This document shows positions 52,881 through 62,347 of a DNA stretch of 64,000 nt, piece after piece. The position numbers and the translations under genes were made by a program. The notes beneath the pieces are model-generated. The model did no database searches. It saw only the letters and a list, made by a program, of their open reading frames with translations, and was not told where the DNA came from. Position 1 is the stretch's first letter. The number at the start of each line of letters is the position of its first letter. Origin of the DNA: TMP-86 sp046347195 (GTDB lineage: Bacteria > Pseudomonadota > Gammaproteobacteria > Steroidobacterales > Steroidobacteraceae); contig JAXMGQ010000002.1 of the NCBI GenBank assembly GCA_046347195.1, positions 1 through 64,000 on the forward strand, read 5' to 3'.

Positions 52881-54633
52881 GGATGTCTCCTGGATGATGA
52901 GTTGCCGCCGCTGCGCCGCCGCTCCGCCATCGACTCCGCCGCGTGACGCTCGGCATCGAACTGCCGCGTCTGTTCGCTCTCCGCATTCTCCGTCTCGGCA
53001 TCGAGGGCCTCCAGCTGCAACCGGAGCGAGGACATCTGCGCTTCCAGGGCCTGTCGTTTCGCCCCCAGTTCCCGCTGGCGCCGCTCGTGGTCGCGCCGGC
53101 GAACGGACGCGGCCGCGCGTTCCTGGGCCGCCTGCGCGAGCCGCGCCGAGCCGGTGAGCACGCGATCACTCCCCAGGTACACATCGACCAGGTCGATGCC
53201 GGTCCCGCCCATCAGGAATTCGCGCACCTGGTTCGAGTGATGCATGCCCCGCGACTTCAGCACGTAGAGCGTGCGGTTGCGCTCACCGTTGTATTCGATG
53301 TTGCGAACCAGCAGCCAGGTGTCCATCAGCGATGACACGCTGGTCTGTGAGTCCTCGGGCGCCGCGGCTCTCTCCGTGAGGCTGGTGAACAGCGTGGTGA
53401 CCTGCTGCTGCTTGAGGAAATCGGTCAGGCGCATCAGCGCCGACTTGACGTCGCGGGAATTCACATCCAGCGACAGATTGGTGATGGGGTCCACCAGCAC
53501 GACGCTGGGCCGGAACTGCGCCACCGCATCGTGCATCGTCAACAGGTGCTGCTCCAGCCCCTGCAGCGTCGGCCGTGTCGCGTGGATCTTGAGCAGCCCG
53601 CTGGACACGTGCCGCTCCAGATCGACGCCGATGGAGCGCATGTTGCGGATGATCTGCGCGGGGATTCCTCGAATGCGAACACCAAGGCACGTTCTCCCCG
53701 CCGGCAAGCGGCCGCGACGAACGTCGCGCCGATGCTCGTCTTGCCGGTACCGGGCGTTCCCGACACCAGCACGCTGCTTCCGCGGAAGAACCCCTTGCCG
53801 TCGAACATCTCGTCCAGCGCCTCGATGCCCGAGGAGACACGCTCACTCGCCGCCGGATGATCCAGCGTGAGCGAAGTGATGGGCAGCACCGATAGCCCAT
53901 GGGAGCCGATCAGGAACGGATACTCGTTGGTGCCGTGCGCCGAGCCGCGATACTTGACGACCCTCAGCCGGCGCGTGGAGATCTGCTCGGTGACGCGATG
54001 ATCCAGCATGATCACGCAATCCGCGACGTACTCCTCGAGACCGTAGCGGGTGAGCGACCGCTCGCCACGCTCTCCGGTGATGATCGCGGTAAGCCCGCGG
54101 TCCTTCAGCCAGCGGAACATCCGGCGCAGTTCGGCCCGCAGGATGGCGTGGTTCGGAAGCCCCGCGAACAGCGCCTCCAGGGTGTCGAGCACCACGCGCC
54201 TGGCGCCGATCTTGTCGACCGCATGCCCGAGGCGGATGAAGAGCCCCTCGAGGTCGTACTCGCCAGCCTCCTCGATCTCGCTGCGCTCGATGTGCACATG
54301 GTCGAGATGGATCCGTCCTTCCGCACAGAGCGCATCCAGGTCGAAGCCCAGTGACCGGACATTCGCCGCGAGTTCCGAGACGTCCTCTTCGAACATCATG
54401 AACACACCGGGTTCGCCGAACTGCGTGGCGCCGCGAACGAGAAATTCGACGGCGAGCATGGTCTTGCCGGCGCCAGCGCTGCCGCAAACCAACGTGGGAC
54501 GGCCGGCCGGCAATCCGCCACCGGTGATCTCGTCGAGTCCGCTGATGCCGGTCGGCGACTTCGGCAGATCGATGCTGACCTCTTTGGTGGACGGTGCCTT
54601 GCCTCCTCGCGACGCTTTGTCTTTGCTTTTCAT
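52877..54633 (-). pseudogene. kaiC: KaiC-family double ATPase, one frameshift
   Basis: ATG 54633 (MKSKDKASRGGK) is used; ATG 54675 would add 14 residues. CI has Walker A CGSAGAGKTM and FEED; CII has SGTPGTGKTS and FEES. The frame breaks at the four-G run 53660-53663 (plus strand); one added base restores FAFEESPAQIIRNMRS and yields about 585 residues. The phospho-site pair S431/T432 corresponds to two serines in TSVSSLMDT. LKSRGMHHSNQVREF is conserved. The C-terminus is a charged coiled-coil-like tail, not the cyanobacterial A-loop. Both halves are intact, which suggests an uncorrected base. Confidence 0.85.
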
Positions 54634-54786
54634 CTCGCCTGATGACGGGTTGCTGTCGAGCCTGTGGGGCAGCATGCTCGCTCGAAGGCAGCGTTCGCAA
54701 GCGCTGCGACAGACTGCTTCCCGATGACGAAATGGGGTGCGAAAAAATTACCGGCCCGCAGCAGATGAACGTATAACAATTACACG

Positions 54787-55287
54787 CTACGACGTGGCGG
54801 CCTTGGGGAACGGCTTTTCCGGCATGCCATTGGTATTCTGGAAACTGACGATGCGCCAGGTGCTTCCGGACTTCGAGATCACCTGGAGCTGGATTCCCTG
54901 GCGCGGAGGCGCGGGAGCGCCAGGCGGTGCCTTGGCGCCCTCCATCTCCCACCTGACGTGTGCCACGGCGATGCTGCGGCTGAGGAACCGGACCTGCACA
55001 TCGGTGATCTTCAGGACGCTGTCCCGGAAGACATAGGCAAAGGCATCGGAGAGGTTTCGCTCGATCGCCGTTCGGCCGTGCCACAGCCATCCCAGCACGT
55101 TGACGACATCACCATCTTCCACGAAGAGGGCTGCATAGCCTTTCGCGTCATGGCGATTCCATGCATCGGCCTGTGCCGACTGCAATTTGCGGATGGCCAA
55201 CTCGTCGGCGCCCTGCGCGTGCGCATCACTGACAGGCACAGTCATCAACAGAAGAAACGCGCCGAGTAGCACAGTGCGAACGATCAT
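54787..55287 (-). CDS. Secreted NTF2-like protein (SgcJ/DUF4440 type)
   Basis: ATG 55287 is chosen because GGGAG lies six bases upstream. The 166-residue product has a signal peptide (MIVRTVLLGAFLLLMTVPVS, cleaved after AHAQ). The mature part is an NTF2-like fold: LQSAQADAWNRHDAKGYAAL then FVEDGDVVNVLGWLWHGRTA. The function of these periplasmic proteins is usually unknown. The 153-base gap between this gene and kaiC should carry the kaiC promoter; an AT-rich GCGAAAAAATTACC lies at about 54737. Confidence 0.82.
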   Translation of the reverse strand: MIVRTVLLGAFLLLMTVPVSDAHAQGADELAIRKLQSAQADAWNRHDAKGYAALFVEDGDVVNVLGWLWHGRTAIERNLSDAFAYVFRDSVLKITDVQVRFLSRSIAVAHVRWEMEGAKAPPGAPAPPRQGIQLQVISKSGSTWRIVSFQNTNGMPEKPFPKAATS

Positions 55288-55388
55288 GGGCATCTCCCTT
55301 GCGGGCGAAGCAGGGCGGCAGCCACCACACAGGTGCGCCGGGTTGGTATACAAGCGCGGATTCGCAAAGTCAAAGACGCCATCTCCGG

Positions 55389-55814
55389 TCACTGGCCGAT
55401 CAGGTGCAGCACCACCTGCCGCTCGTGCGGATGGTGGCGGTGTTCAAAGACGTAGATCGCCTGCCAGGTTCCCAGCACCAGTCGTCCCTCCATCAGCGGC
55501 ACCGACAACTGCACCTGCGTGAGCGCCGTGCGCAGGTGCGCGGGCATGTCATCGGGACCTTCGTCATCGTGCTCGTATCGCCCAGGCTCCTCGGGCGCGA
55601 GCCTGTCGAAGAAGGCTTCCAGGTCGGTGCGCACTTCCGGTGCGGCATTTTCCTGGATGAGCAGGGAGGCGGAGGTGTGCCGGCAGAAGACGGTCAGCAG
55701 GCCCGTGCTCATGGCTTGTTCCTTCACCCATGCCTCGACCTGCCGGGTGATGTCGATGAGCCCCTTGCCCGGCGTGCGGACTCGAAGCGTGTGGGTCGCC
55801 TGTCGCATGTGCAC
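55389..55814 (-). CDS. yjbQ: YjbQ/UPF0047-family protein (secondary thiamine-phosphate synthase)
   Basis: A 141-residue protein (alternative start ATG 55808). HTSASLLIQENAAPEVRTDL and RYEHDDEGPDDMPAHLRTAL are the family signatures, and LVLGTWQAIYVFEHRHHPH closes the trimeric fold. Conserved histidines and acidic residues form a metal site. E. coli YjbQ has weak thiamine-phosphate synthase activity; the physiological role is not settled. It overlaps no neighbour but lies next to the MFS stop codon, suggesting co-transcription. Confidence 0.9.
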   Translation of the reverse strand: MHMRQATHTLRVRTPGKGLIDITRQVEAWVKEQAMSTGLLTVFCRHTSASLLIQENAAPEVRTDLEAFFDRLAPEEPGRYEHDDEGPDDMPAHLRTALTQVQLSVPLMEGRLVLGTWQAIYVFEHRHHPHERQVVLHLIGQ

Positions 55815-57011
55815 CTAGCCCGGCGCCGGGATCCGGCCGCGCAAGTCGTGTGGATCGAGCTGCCTGAGCATCAGCACCAATGCCGTGCACGCCACCATGC
55901 TGCCCGCGCCGATGAACAGGCCCGTCGCGTAGGTGCCGGAACGCGCGGCGATCCACGCGGTGCCTGCCGGCGCCAGGATCTGCGCGACGCCGAAGGCCAG
56001 CGTCATGCGGCCCATCATGGCGCCGGGGCGGCTGGGGTAGTAGCGCCCAGCCATGGTCAGCACGAGGCTCACGATGCCCGAGAAAGTGCCGCCGAACAGC
56101 ACGCTGCCGAGGATGGCACTGGCGAGGCCGCCGGGCCAGACCGGCAGCAGGATGCCCAGCACCTGCAGCGCCGAGGCGGCGGCCAGCGCATTGAGAACGC
56201 CGATGCGGCGTGCAACGAGATCCCAGAACACACAGGACGGCGCGGCGGCGAGCCCGATCCACAGGAAGATCAGGATCCCGCGGCCTGCCAGTCCTGGCAA
56301 TGTGTTGACGATGGCGACGATGAACGTGGCGCTGACCACGAAACCCACACCCGCGAAGAAGTACATGAGCAGCAGCAGGGTGAAGAATGGTCGCGACAGG
56401 GGACGATCGACGGGACCCGCACCGGCTGCGTAGACCTGGCCCCGAGGTGGCCGCGGCAGCCATGCCAGGGTGGGTACCAGCAGCACGAGACCCAGTGCCG
56501 CGAATACCAGCCATTGCGCGCGCCAGTCGAGCGCATCGTGCATCGCCTGCACGGCCACGGCACAGACGACGATGCCGATGCCCACGCCGCCGAAGTGCAC
56601 GCCCAGTTCCGGTCGATGCCCGTTGCGCATCAGCCAGCCGAAGGTGAGTCCGCTGCCCAACAGCATGCCGGCAGCGGAGGACAGGCCGGCGATGAAGCGC
56701 GAGACAGCCCAGAGGTTGAAATCGCTCGACAGCGCCATGAGCGCCGTGCTGAGCACCGCGACCACCATGCCGAGCCGGTACAGGCGGTCCTTGAGGTTCA
56801 GGTCGGTGATCATCGAACTGAGCAACGCCCCGAGCAGGTAGCCCGAATAGTTGATGGTGGCCAGCCAGCCCGCGCCCACCACGCCAAGGTGCGCCTGCAC
56901 GCGCATGACCGGCAACAGCGGGGTGTAGGCGAAGCGCGCCACGCCCATGGAAAGGATCAGGCTGCACAGGCCCGCGAACAGGACCTGCCATCGGGCACGG
57001 CGGGAGGTCAT
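55815..57011 (-). CDS. MFS transporter, YbfB/YjiJ family
   Basis: Start chosen at ATG 57011 (MTSRRARWQVLFAGLC), giving 398 residues and 12 helices. The longer frame upstream runs into a duplicated stretch of the glutaredoxin gene and is not plausible protein. MGVARFAYTPLLPVM is the family hallmark and GWLATINYSGYLLGALLSS fits helix 2. The substrate is unknown. The first bases of the gene form part of repeat copy A, so its 5' end was reshaped by the rearrangement at 57009-57188. Confidence 0.85.
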   Translation of the reverse strand: MTSRRARWQVLFAGLCSLILSMGVARFAYTPLLPVMRVQAHLGVVGAGWLATINYSGYLLGALLSSMITDLNLKDRLYRLGMVVAVLSTALMALSSDFNLWAVSRFIAGLSSAAGMLLGSGLTFGWLMRNGHRPELGVHFGGVGIGIVVCAVAVQAMHDALDWRAQWLVFAALGLVLLVPTLAWLPRPPRGQVYAAGAGPVDRPLSRPFFTLLLLMYFFAGVGFVVSATFIVAIVNTLPGLAGRGILIFLWIGLAAAPSCVFWDLVARRIGVLNALAAASALQVLGILLPVWPGGLASAILGSVLFGGTFSGIVSLVLTMAGRYYPSRPGAMMGRMTLAFGVAQILAPAGTAWIAARSGTYATGLFIGAGSMVACTALVLMLRQLDPHDLRGRIPAPG

Positions 57012-57188
57012 GGGCGCACGCCTCATCGGCGGGGCGGATCTCCTCGAGCAGTACCTGCAGCAACAGAATGCGGCGTAGCCGTTGAGGTAGCCGCACCGAC
57101 CATCGGGACCAACCGGGGCATCCACTCCCCGGCCAATCCGCGCAGCGAATGATCCACGATGTCATCCGCGGCGGTGGGCTGGGGATTC
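57009..57188 (+). repeat. Direct repeat copy A (glutaredoxin 3' end plus sirtuin 3' end, remnant)
   Basis: These 180 bases match 57851-58018 at roughly nine of ten positions. They contain the last 23 or so codons of the Prx-Grx gene up to its TAG, and on the minus strand the last codons of the sirtuin gene. A 12-base insertion (CCGTTGAGGTAG) after the stop codon is unique to this copy. The copy begins exactly at the MFS start codon and ends at GGGGATTC. Confidence 0.85.
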
Positions 57189-57920
57189 GAGCAACCCGCG
57201 AAGGATCCCAGGTTCCCGACGTCGGCTGGCGGGTGAGGGACGGCACGGTTCGGCGTATCCAGAGCACCGAGCCCCGGGTCGGCATGTCATCCTTTCGCCC
57301 TCCCCGGCGCCTTCACCCCGACCTGCAGCACCGCGCACGTCCCCGGCTACGTCTCCCGGCTCGGCGACTTCAGGAAGGCGGGCATCGAGGACATCATCTG
57401 CCTGTCGGTGAACGACCCCTTCGTGATGGACGCCTGGCAACGCAGCGAGAAGGCGCAAGGCGTGCGATTCGTGGCCGATCCTCGCGGCGAGTTCACCGAA
57501 GCGATGGGCATGACCATGGAACACCAGGACAACGGCCTGGGTCGACGGTCCTGGCGCTACTCCATGCTCGTGAACGATGGCCGGATCGAGAAGATGTTCA
57601 TCGAACCCGACAAGCCCGGCGATCCTTTCGAGGTCTCGGACGCGGACACGATGTACCGTTACCTGAAGCCGAACCAGCAGCCGACGCAGACGGCCGTCAT
57701 GCTGGCCCGCCATGGTTGCCCGCACTGTGCCCGCGCGCAGTCGCTGCTGAAGAGCCATGGCATCCCCTTCGAGGCGCTGTACCTGGGCGATGGACTCACC
57801 ATGGAAGGCGTGCGCGCGGCCTCGGGCAAGGCCACCGTCCCCCAGGTGTTCATGGGCGGGCGCCTCATCGGCGGGGCGGATCAGCTCGAGCAGTACCTGC
57901 AGCAGCAGAATGCGGCGTAG
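57149..57920 (+). pseudogene. Hybrid peroxiredoxin-glutaredoxin, damaged N-terminus
   Basis: From about 57295 the sequence is a normal Prx5-Grx hybrid: FALPGAFTPTCSTAHVPGY has the peroxidatic cysteine, ICLSVNDPFVMDAW follows, and the glutaredoxin domain has RHGCPHCARAQSLL with CPHC and ends GGADQLEQYLQQQNAA. The N-terminus REGSQVPDVGWRVRDG is also recognisable, but between them (about 57270-57296) residues are lost and two frame changes are needed. ATG 57149 lies in repeat copy A, so the present 5' end is chimeric. A shorter product could start at GTG 57408. It reduces peroxides with glutathione in intact relatives. Confidence 0.72.
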
Positions 57921-58018
57921 TCGCACCGACCAGCGGGACCAACCGGGGCATCCACTCCCCGGCCAGTCCGCGCAGCGAATGATCCACGAGGTCATCCGCG
58001 GGGGTGGGCTGGGGATTC
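57851..58018 (+). repeat. Direct repeat copy B (intact glutaredoxin/sirtuin junction)
   Basis: The partner of 57009-57188, at a period of 842 bases. Here the sequence is in its native setting: end of the Prx-Grx gene on the plus strand overlapping the end of the sirtuin gene on the minus strand. Copy A is thus the derived remnant. Confidence 0.85.
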
Positions 58019-58674
58019 ACCTGCACGGTGGTCGCTCCTGACTGCCGCGCGAGGTCGATGAGCGAGGCGGCAGGTTGCACCACCGCCGACGTACCGACGC
58101 AGAGGAAGAGGTCACATTCGCAGCTGGCCCGCACCGCGGCCTGCCACGGAGCCTGTGGCAACGACTCTCCGAACCACACCACATCCGGTCGAATCCGCCC
58201 GCCACAGCTGCCGCAGCCAGGAGGCGGGATGCGGGCACCGCCTTGCGCCATGGGCTGCGCAGGCCCCGGCGAGTCCAGCGTCGCGCCGCAGCCCTGGCAA
58301 CGCGAGCGCATCAGCCGGCCATGCAGGTGGATCACGCCCGTGCTGCCGGCCCGTTCATGCAGGTCATCCACATTCTGGGTGATGAGCTGGAACGCGGGCA
58401 CTCGATGCTCGAGGGCCGCGATGGCCTCGTGCGCGGCATTGGGTCGCGCCTCGCGCACCGTCTGACGCCGCCACTCGTACCATCCCCATACCAGCGACGG
58501 ATCCCGCTCGAAGGCATCGGGCGTCGCCAGTTGCATCGGATCGTAGCGCTCCCACAGGCCGGTGAGCCGGTCCCGGAAGGTGGGAATGCCACTCTCCGCG
58601 GAAACGCCGGCGCCGGTGAACACCGTGACACGGCGCGCCTGGCGCAGCGCTTGCTCGAAATCGGGAGAACTCAT
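57865..58674 (-). CDS. NAD-dependent protein deacylase, sirtuin (SIR2) family
   Basis: ATG 58674 (MSSPDFEQALRQARRV) gives 269 residues. GAGVSAESGIPTFRD is the NAD-binding signature, ITQNVDDLHERAG with HLHG gives the catalytic His, and CQGCG with CGSCGG are the four zinc cysteines. VWFGESLP and GTSAVVQPAASL complete the Rossmann part. The C-terminal TPHSAAAGTARADPPRR overlaps the 3' end of the convergent Prx-Grx gene by about 55 bases. It would remove acyl groups from lysines of metabolic proteins. Confidence 0.92.
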   Translation of the reverse strand: MSSPDFEQALRQARRVTVFTGAGVSAESGIPTFRDRLTGLWERYDPMQLATPDAFERDPSLVWGWYEWRRQTVREARPNAAHEAIAALEHRVPAFQLITQNVDDLHERAGSTGVIHLHGRLMRSRCQGCGATLDSPGPAQPMAQGGARIPPPGCGSCGGRIRPDVVWFGESLPQAPWQAAVRASCECDLFLCVGTSAVVQPAASLIDLARQSGATTVQVNPQPTPADDLVDHSLRGLAGEWMPRLVPLVGATTPHSAAAGTARADPPRR

Positions 58675-58759
58675 GCGCGCCACTGTACCCACTGGCGGGC
58701 CACGCCGGAATGGCGTCCAATACGCGGTAGCCGAGTCATCAGTCGCTGGAGTCCATGCC

Positions 58760-59326
58760 GTGTCCCGTACGTCCCGCAAGCAATCGCTCAAGGCACCCGA
58801 GTTCCACGCCCGCGAGGCGCGCCGCCGCACGGCGCCCGGTTTGCCGGTCGACTCCACGGATGGCCCGCTGCCCACCGAGCAGATGGTCTGGCGAATCGTC
58901 ATCGCCGACAGCAGCGAGGCGCGTTTCTACGAAGCCGATACGCCGGTGCGCAACCTCGTGCTGCGCATGACCATCCACAACCCCGCCGCACGCGTGCTCG
59001 ACCAGGAGCTGGTCAGTGATCGCGGCGGCAGCAAGCTGAACCGGGTGCGGGGTGGTTACCAGACCCTCACGCCGGGCAGCAGCGCCCATCGGGAATCCGG
59101 CGAACGGTTTGCCAAGGAAATCTCCACCCAGGCGGGGCGCCGGTTCGGGCGCGATGAACGCCTGGTGCTGGTTGCTGCGGCGCGCCTGATGGCGCAGATC
59201 GAAAAGGCCCTGTCCGCCGCCGTGCGCGGCCGCATCGCCTGCCGCATTCCCCGGGACGTCATGCACGAGCCCGGCACCCGTCTTCGCGAAAGGTTACGGA
59301 TGGCATTGAAGTCTCCCGGCGGCTGA
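58760..59326 (+). CDS. Host-attachment-type protein (baeRF-like)
   Basis: GTG 58760 is used because GGAG lies nine bases upstream; the nearby ATG at 58755 is in another frame. The 188-residue protein contains VWRIVIADSSEARFYEADTP then SDRGGSKLNRVRGGYQTL, ERFAKEISTQAGRRFGRDER and LVLVAAARLMAQI, the pattern of the host attachment family first described in Agrobacterium and since placed near the bacterial/archaeal eRF1-like (baeRF) group. A role at the ribosome is thus possible. It is divergent from the sirtuin gene. Confidence 0.8.
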   Translation: MSRTSRKQSLKAPEFHAREARRRTAPGLPVDSTDGPLPTEQMVWRIVIADSSEARFYEADTPVRNLVLRMTIHNPAARVLDQELVSDRGGSKLNRVRGGYQTLTPGSSAHRESGERFAKEISTQAGRRFGRDERLVLVAAARLMAQIEKALSAAVRGRIACRIPRDVMHEPGTRLRERLRMALKSPGG

Positions 59327-59417
59327 CGTCGCCAAAATGGAACACTAGCCAACACTATGTTCAATCAGTACCCTCGCGGTGAATCCTGGTTGAAACATAT
59401 TGCGGAGAGCACATCAC

Positions 59418-59693
59418 ATGTCGCACACAGGTGATTGGTGGAATCAAAGTGCTTTCATTCGTGACTACTTCTTCGAGGGCGAGCGCAAGGTGGCGCACCG
59501 GCTCGCGGAATACCTGGCCCGCTACTACGTCGGTGATGGCATCTCCGAGCTGCGGCCGGATACCGATGTCCCGATGCTGATGAGCGACTCCATCCGCCGC
59601 TTCATCAACCGCGACGACTTCACGCTGGTGCGCGACGACGATCTGCTCGCCGACGTCGACCTGCGCGGGTCCATCAGTTCCGCGAACTGGTGA
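59418..59693 (+). CDS. Small hypothetical acidic protein
   Basis: ATG 59418 has GGAG about 12 bases upstream, giving 91 residues (MSHTGDWWNQSAFIRDYFFE). It is rich in Asp, Glu and Arg with ERKVAHRLAEYLARYYVGDG as helix and RRFINRDDFTLVRDDDLLAD at the C-terminus. I do not recognise a family. The 91-base upstream gap contains AACACTAGCCAACACTATGT, an imperfect repeat AACACTA, which may be regulatory. It has no close operon partner; hrpB begins about 100 bases later. Confidence 0.6.
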   Translation: MSHTGDWWNQSAFIRDYFFEGERKVAHRLAEYLARYYVGDGISELRPDTDVPMLMSDSIRRFINRDDFTLVRDDDLLADVDLRGSISSANW

Positions 59694-59791
59694 CGCTGAT
59701 CCATCACCGGCAGGTGCTGTCGGCCTGAGCAGTTCCTGTTCCTGCGCGGCGGACTGAAGCGTCTGCCGCGACGCGCGGCACCCGCACCGGT

Positions 59792-62331
59792 ATGCTTCGC
59801 GCGGTGACCGCCGCCCTGCCCACACTGCCCGTTTCCGCCTCGCTCCCGGCGCTGATCCAAGCCCTCGACGCGCACCCGGCCGCGGTGCGCGCAGGCTCCC
59901 CGGGAGCCGGCAAGAGCACCCTCATGCCGCTGGCACTGCTGCCGCGTTCGCTGGTGGGCGCCGGCAGGATCCTGATGCTCGAACCCCGGCGGCTCGCGGC
60001 GCGCGCGGTGGCGCAGCGCATGTCCCAGTTGCTCGGTGAGCCCGTGGGTACGCGCGTCGGCTACCGCACCCGTCTCGAGTCGCGCACCAGCCGTCACACA
60101 CGCATCGAGGTCATCACCGAGGGCATCCTCACCCGCCTGCTGCAGGAGGACCCTGCCCTCGAGGCGTGGCCTGCCTCATCTTCGATGAGTTCCATGAACG
60201 CAGCCTGCACGCGGACCTGGGTCTGGCCTTGGCGCTGGAATCACAGCAGGCCCTGCGCCCTGACCTCAAGATCCTGGTGATGTCCGCGACGCTGAATGCC
60301 GCGGCCGTGGCATCGCTCCTGGGCGATGTCCCGGTGATCCGCTCGGAAGGGCGCAGCTTCGAGGTGCAGACGCGCTACGTGGCGCGGCGCAACGAGGTGC
60401 CCCTCGAACTGCAGCTCGCACAGGTCGTGCGCCAGGCGCTCGGCGAACACGAGGGGGACGTGCTGTGCTTCCTGCCGGGTGCAGCGGAGATCCGCCGTGC
60501 CCAGCGCAACCTCGAGGCTGTCGATCTCGCGCCGGGCGTGAGCGTCCTGCCCTTGTATGGCGAGCTTGCGCCGGCCGAGCAGGACGCCGCCCTGTCGCGC
60601 GCGCCGGGCAACCTCCGCAAGATCGTGCTCGCGACCTCCATCGCCGAGACCAGCCTCACCATCGAAGGCATCCGCATCGTCGTGGATGCGGGCTTGCGTC
60701 GCTACGCGCAGTTCGATCCCCTCACCGGCATGAGCCGCCTCGAGACCGGCCGTGTGTCCCAGGCCGCCGCGGACCAGCGCCGTGGCCGTGCCGGCCGCCT
60801 GTCCACCGGCGTGTGCTACCGCCTCTGGAGCGAAGGGTCGCAGGCCTCCCTCGCACCACAGACGACGCCGGAGATGCTGCTCGCGGACCTTGCGCCCCTG
60901 GCGCTGGACCTGGCCTGCTGGGGCACGCAGGACGTGGCATTGCTGCGCTTCCTCGACTTACCGCCACCTGCGCCCCTGGCGCAGGCGCGGGAACTGCTGC
61001 GCGAACTCGATGCGCTGGATGAGGCGGGGCGGATCACCTCGCATGGGCGCGAGCTCGCTCGCGCCGGTGCGCACCCTCGGCTCGCGCACATGCTGGTGCG
61101 AGGCCGAGAGCTCGGCACGCCCGCCCTGGCCTGCGACCTGGCGGCAATCTTGGGTGAGCGCGACATCCTGCGTGCCGCACCAGGATCGCGCGATGCCGAC
61201 ATCCGCCTGCGGCTCGACGTGCTGCGCGGCGGCCGGCGCCAGGTCCCCGCCGGCATGCACGTGGACGAGCGGGCGCTGTCCCAGTCGCGCCAGGTCTCAA
61301 AACAATGGCAGCGGCAATACGCGGCTGGCGATGCGGCGCAGGAGGATACGGATGCGATGGCCGGTGTGGTGCTCGCCTTCGCCTATCCGGACCGGATCGG
61401 GCGCACGCGCGGCGAGGGAGGCCGATACGTGCTCGCGAACGGGCGCGGCGCGCTGTTCAGCGACGCGCAGGCCCTGACGCGCTCGGAGTTCATCGTGGCC
61501 GCGGAGCTCGATGGCGCCGAGCGCGAGGCCCGCATTTACCTCGCGGCGCCGGTCACGGCGGCCTTGCTGGAGCAGCATCATGCCCGGCTCATCGAGCATC
61601 GCGAGATCATCCGCTGGGATGAGCGCGAGCGGGCCGTGAAGGCGGTGCGGGAGCGGGGCATCGGTGCCATGGTGCTGGAGACGCGCACCCTCGCGCAGCC
61701 CGACGAGGGTGCGGTGATGAGCGCCGTGATCGAGGGGATCCGTGCCGAGGGCTTGGGCGCGCTGGCCTGGACGAAGGACCTGCGGCAATGGCAGGCGCGC
61801 GTGGCGCTGATGCGCGCGCAGACGCTGGATGCGGCCGGCGCTTCTGCGTGGCCCGACCTGTCGGATGCGGCGCTGCTCGCGACGCTTGCCGAATGGGCAC
61901 CGCCGTGGCTCACGGGCATCACGCGCGCCGCGCATTTCCCGCGCATCGACCTGTCCGGCGCACTGCGGTCGCGGCTGTCGCATGCCCAGTCCACCACGCT
62001 CGAGCGGGAGGCGCCCACGCATTTCACGGTGCCCAGCGGCTCGCGCATTGCCATCGACTACCTCGACGGGGACACCCCGACGCTCTCGGTGCGGCTGCAG
62101 GAGATGTTCGGCCTCACCACGACGCCGGTGACCGGCGGCGGGCGCGTTCCCCTGCTGCTGAAGCTCCTCTCGCCCGCGGGACGGCCGGTACAGATCACGC
62201 GGGATCTCATCAGCTTCTGGCAACGGGGCTATCATGAGGTCCGCAAGGACCTCAAAGGGCGGTACCCGAAGCACTACTGGCCGGATGATCCGCACACGGC
62301 GGTGCCGACGCGGCGCGCCCGCCCGCGCTGA
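59792..62331 (+). pseudogene. hrpB: ATP-dependent DEAH-box helicase HrpB, one frameshift
   Basis: The N-terminal part has Walker A AGSPGAGKSTLMPLAL and motif Ia LEPRRLAARAVAQRMS. The frame breaks at GG 60163-60164; one added G gives EGVACLIFDEFHERSLHADL, the DEFH box, and all later motifs follow: VMSATLNAAA, VLATSIAETSLTIEGIR and QRRGRAGRLSTGVCYRL. The C-terminus has the HrpB domain ending GRYPKHYWPDDPHTA. The repaired length is about 846 residues, normal for HrpB. The start could also be GTG 59804. Its physiological role is not settled, though RNA remodelling is likely. A single homopolymer base suggests error. Confidence 0.88.
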
Positions 62332-62347
62332 GCGTCCCGGAGACTCG

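Noticed and set aside
57149..57982. A 277-residue plus-strand protein covering copy A, the Prx-Grx region and copy B
   Set aside because: After the first 45 residues this frame leaves the Prx-Grx reading frame and becomes Arg/His-rich noise; the Prx and Grx motifs are in the other frame.
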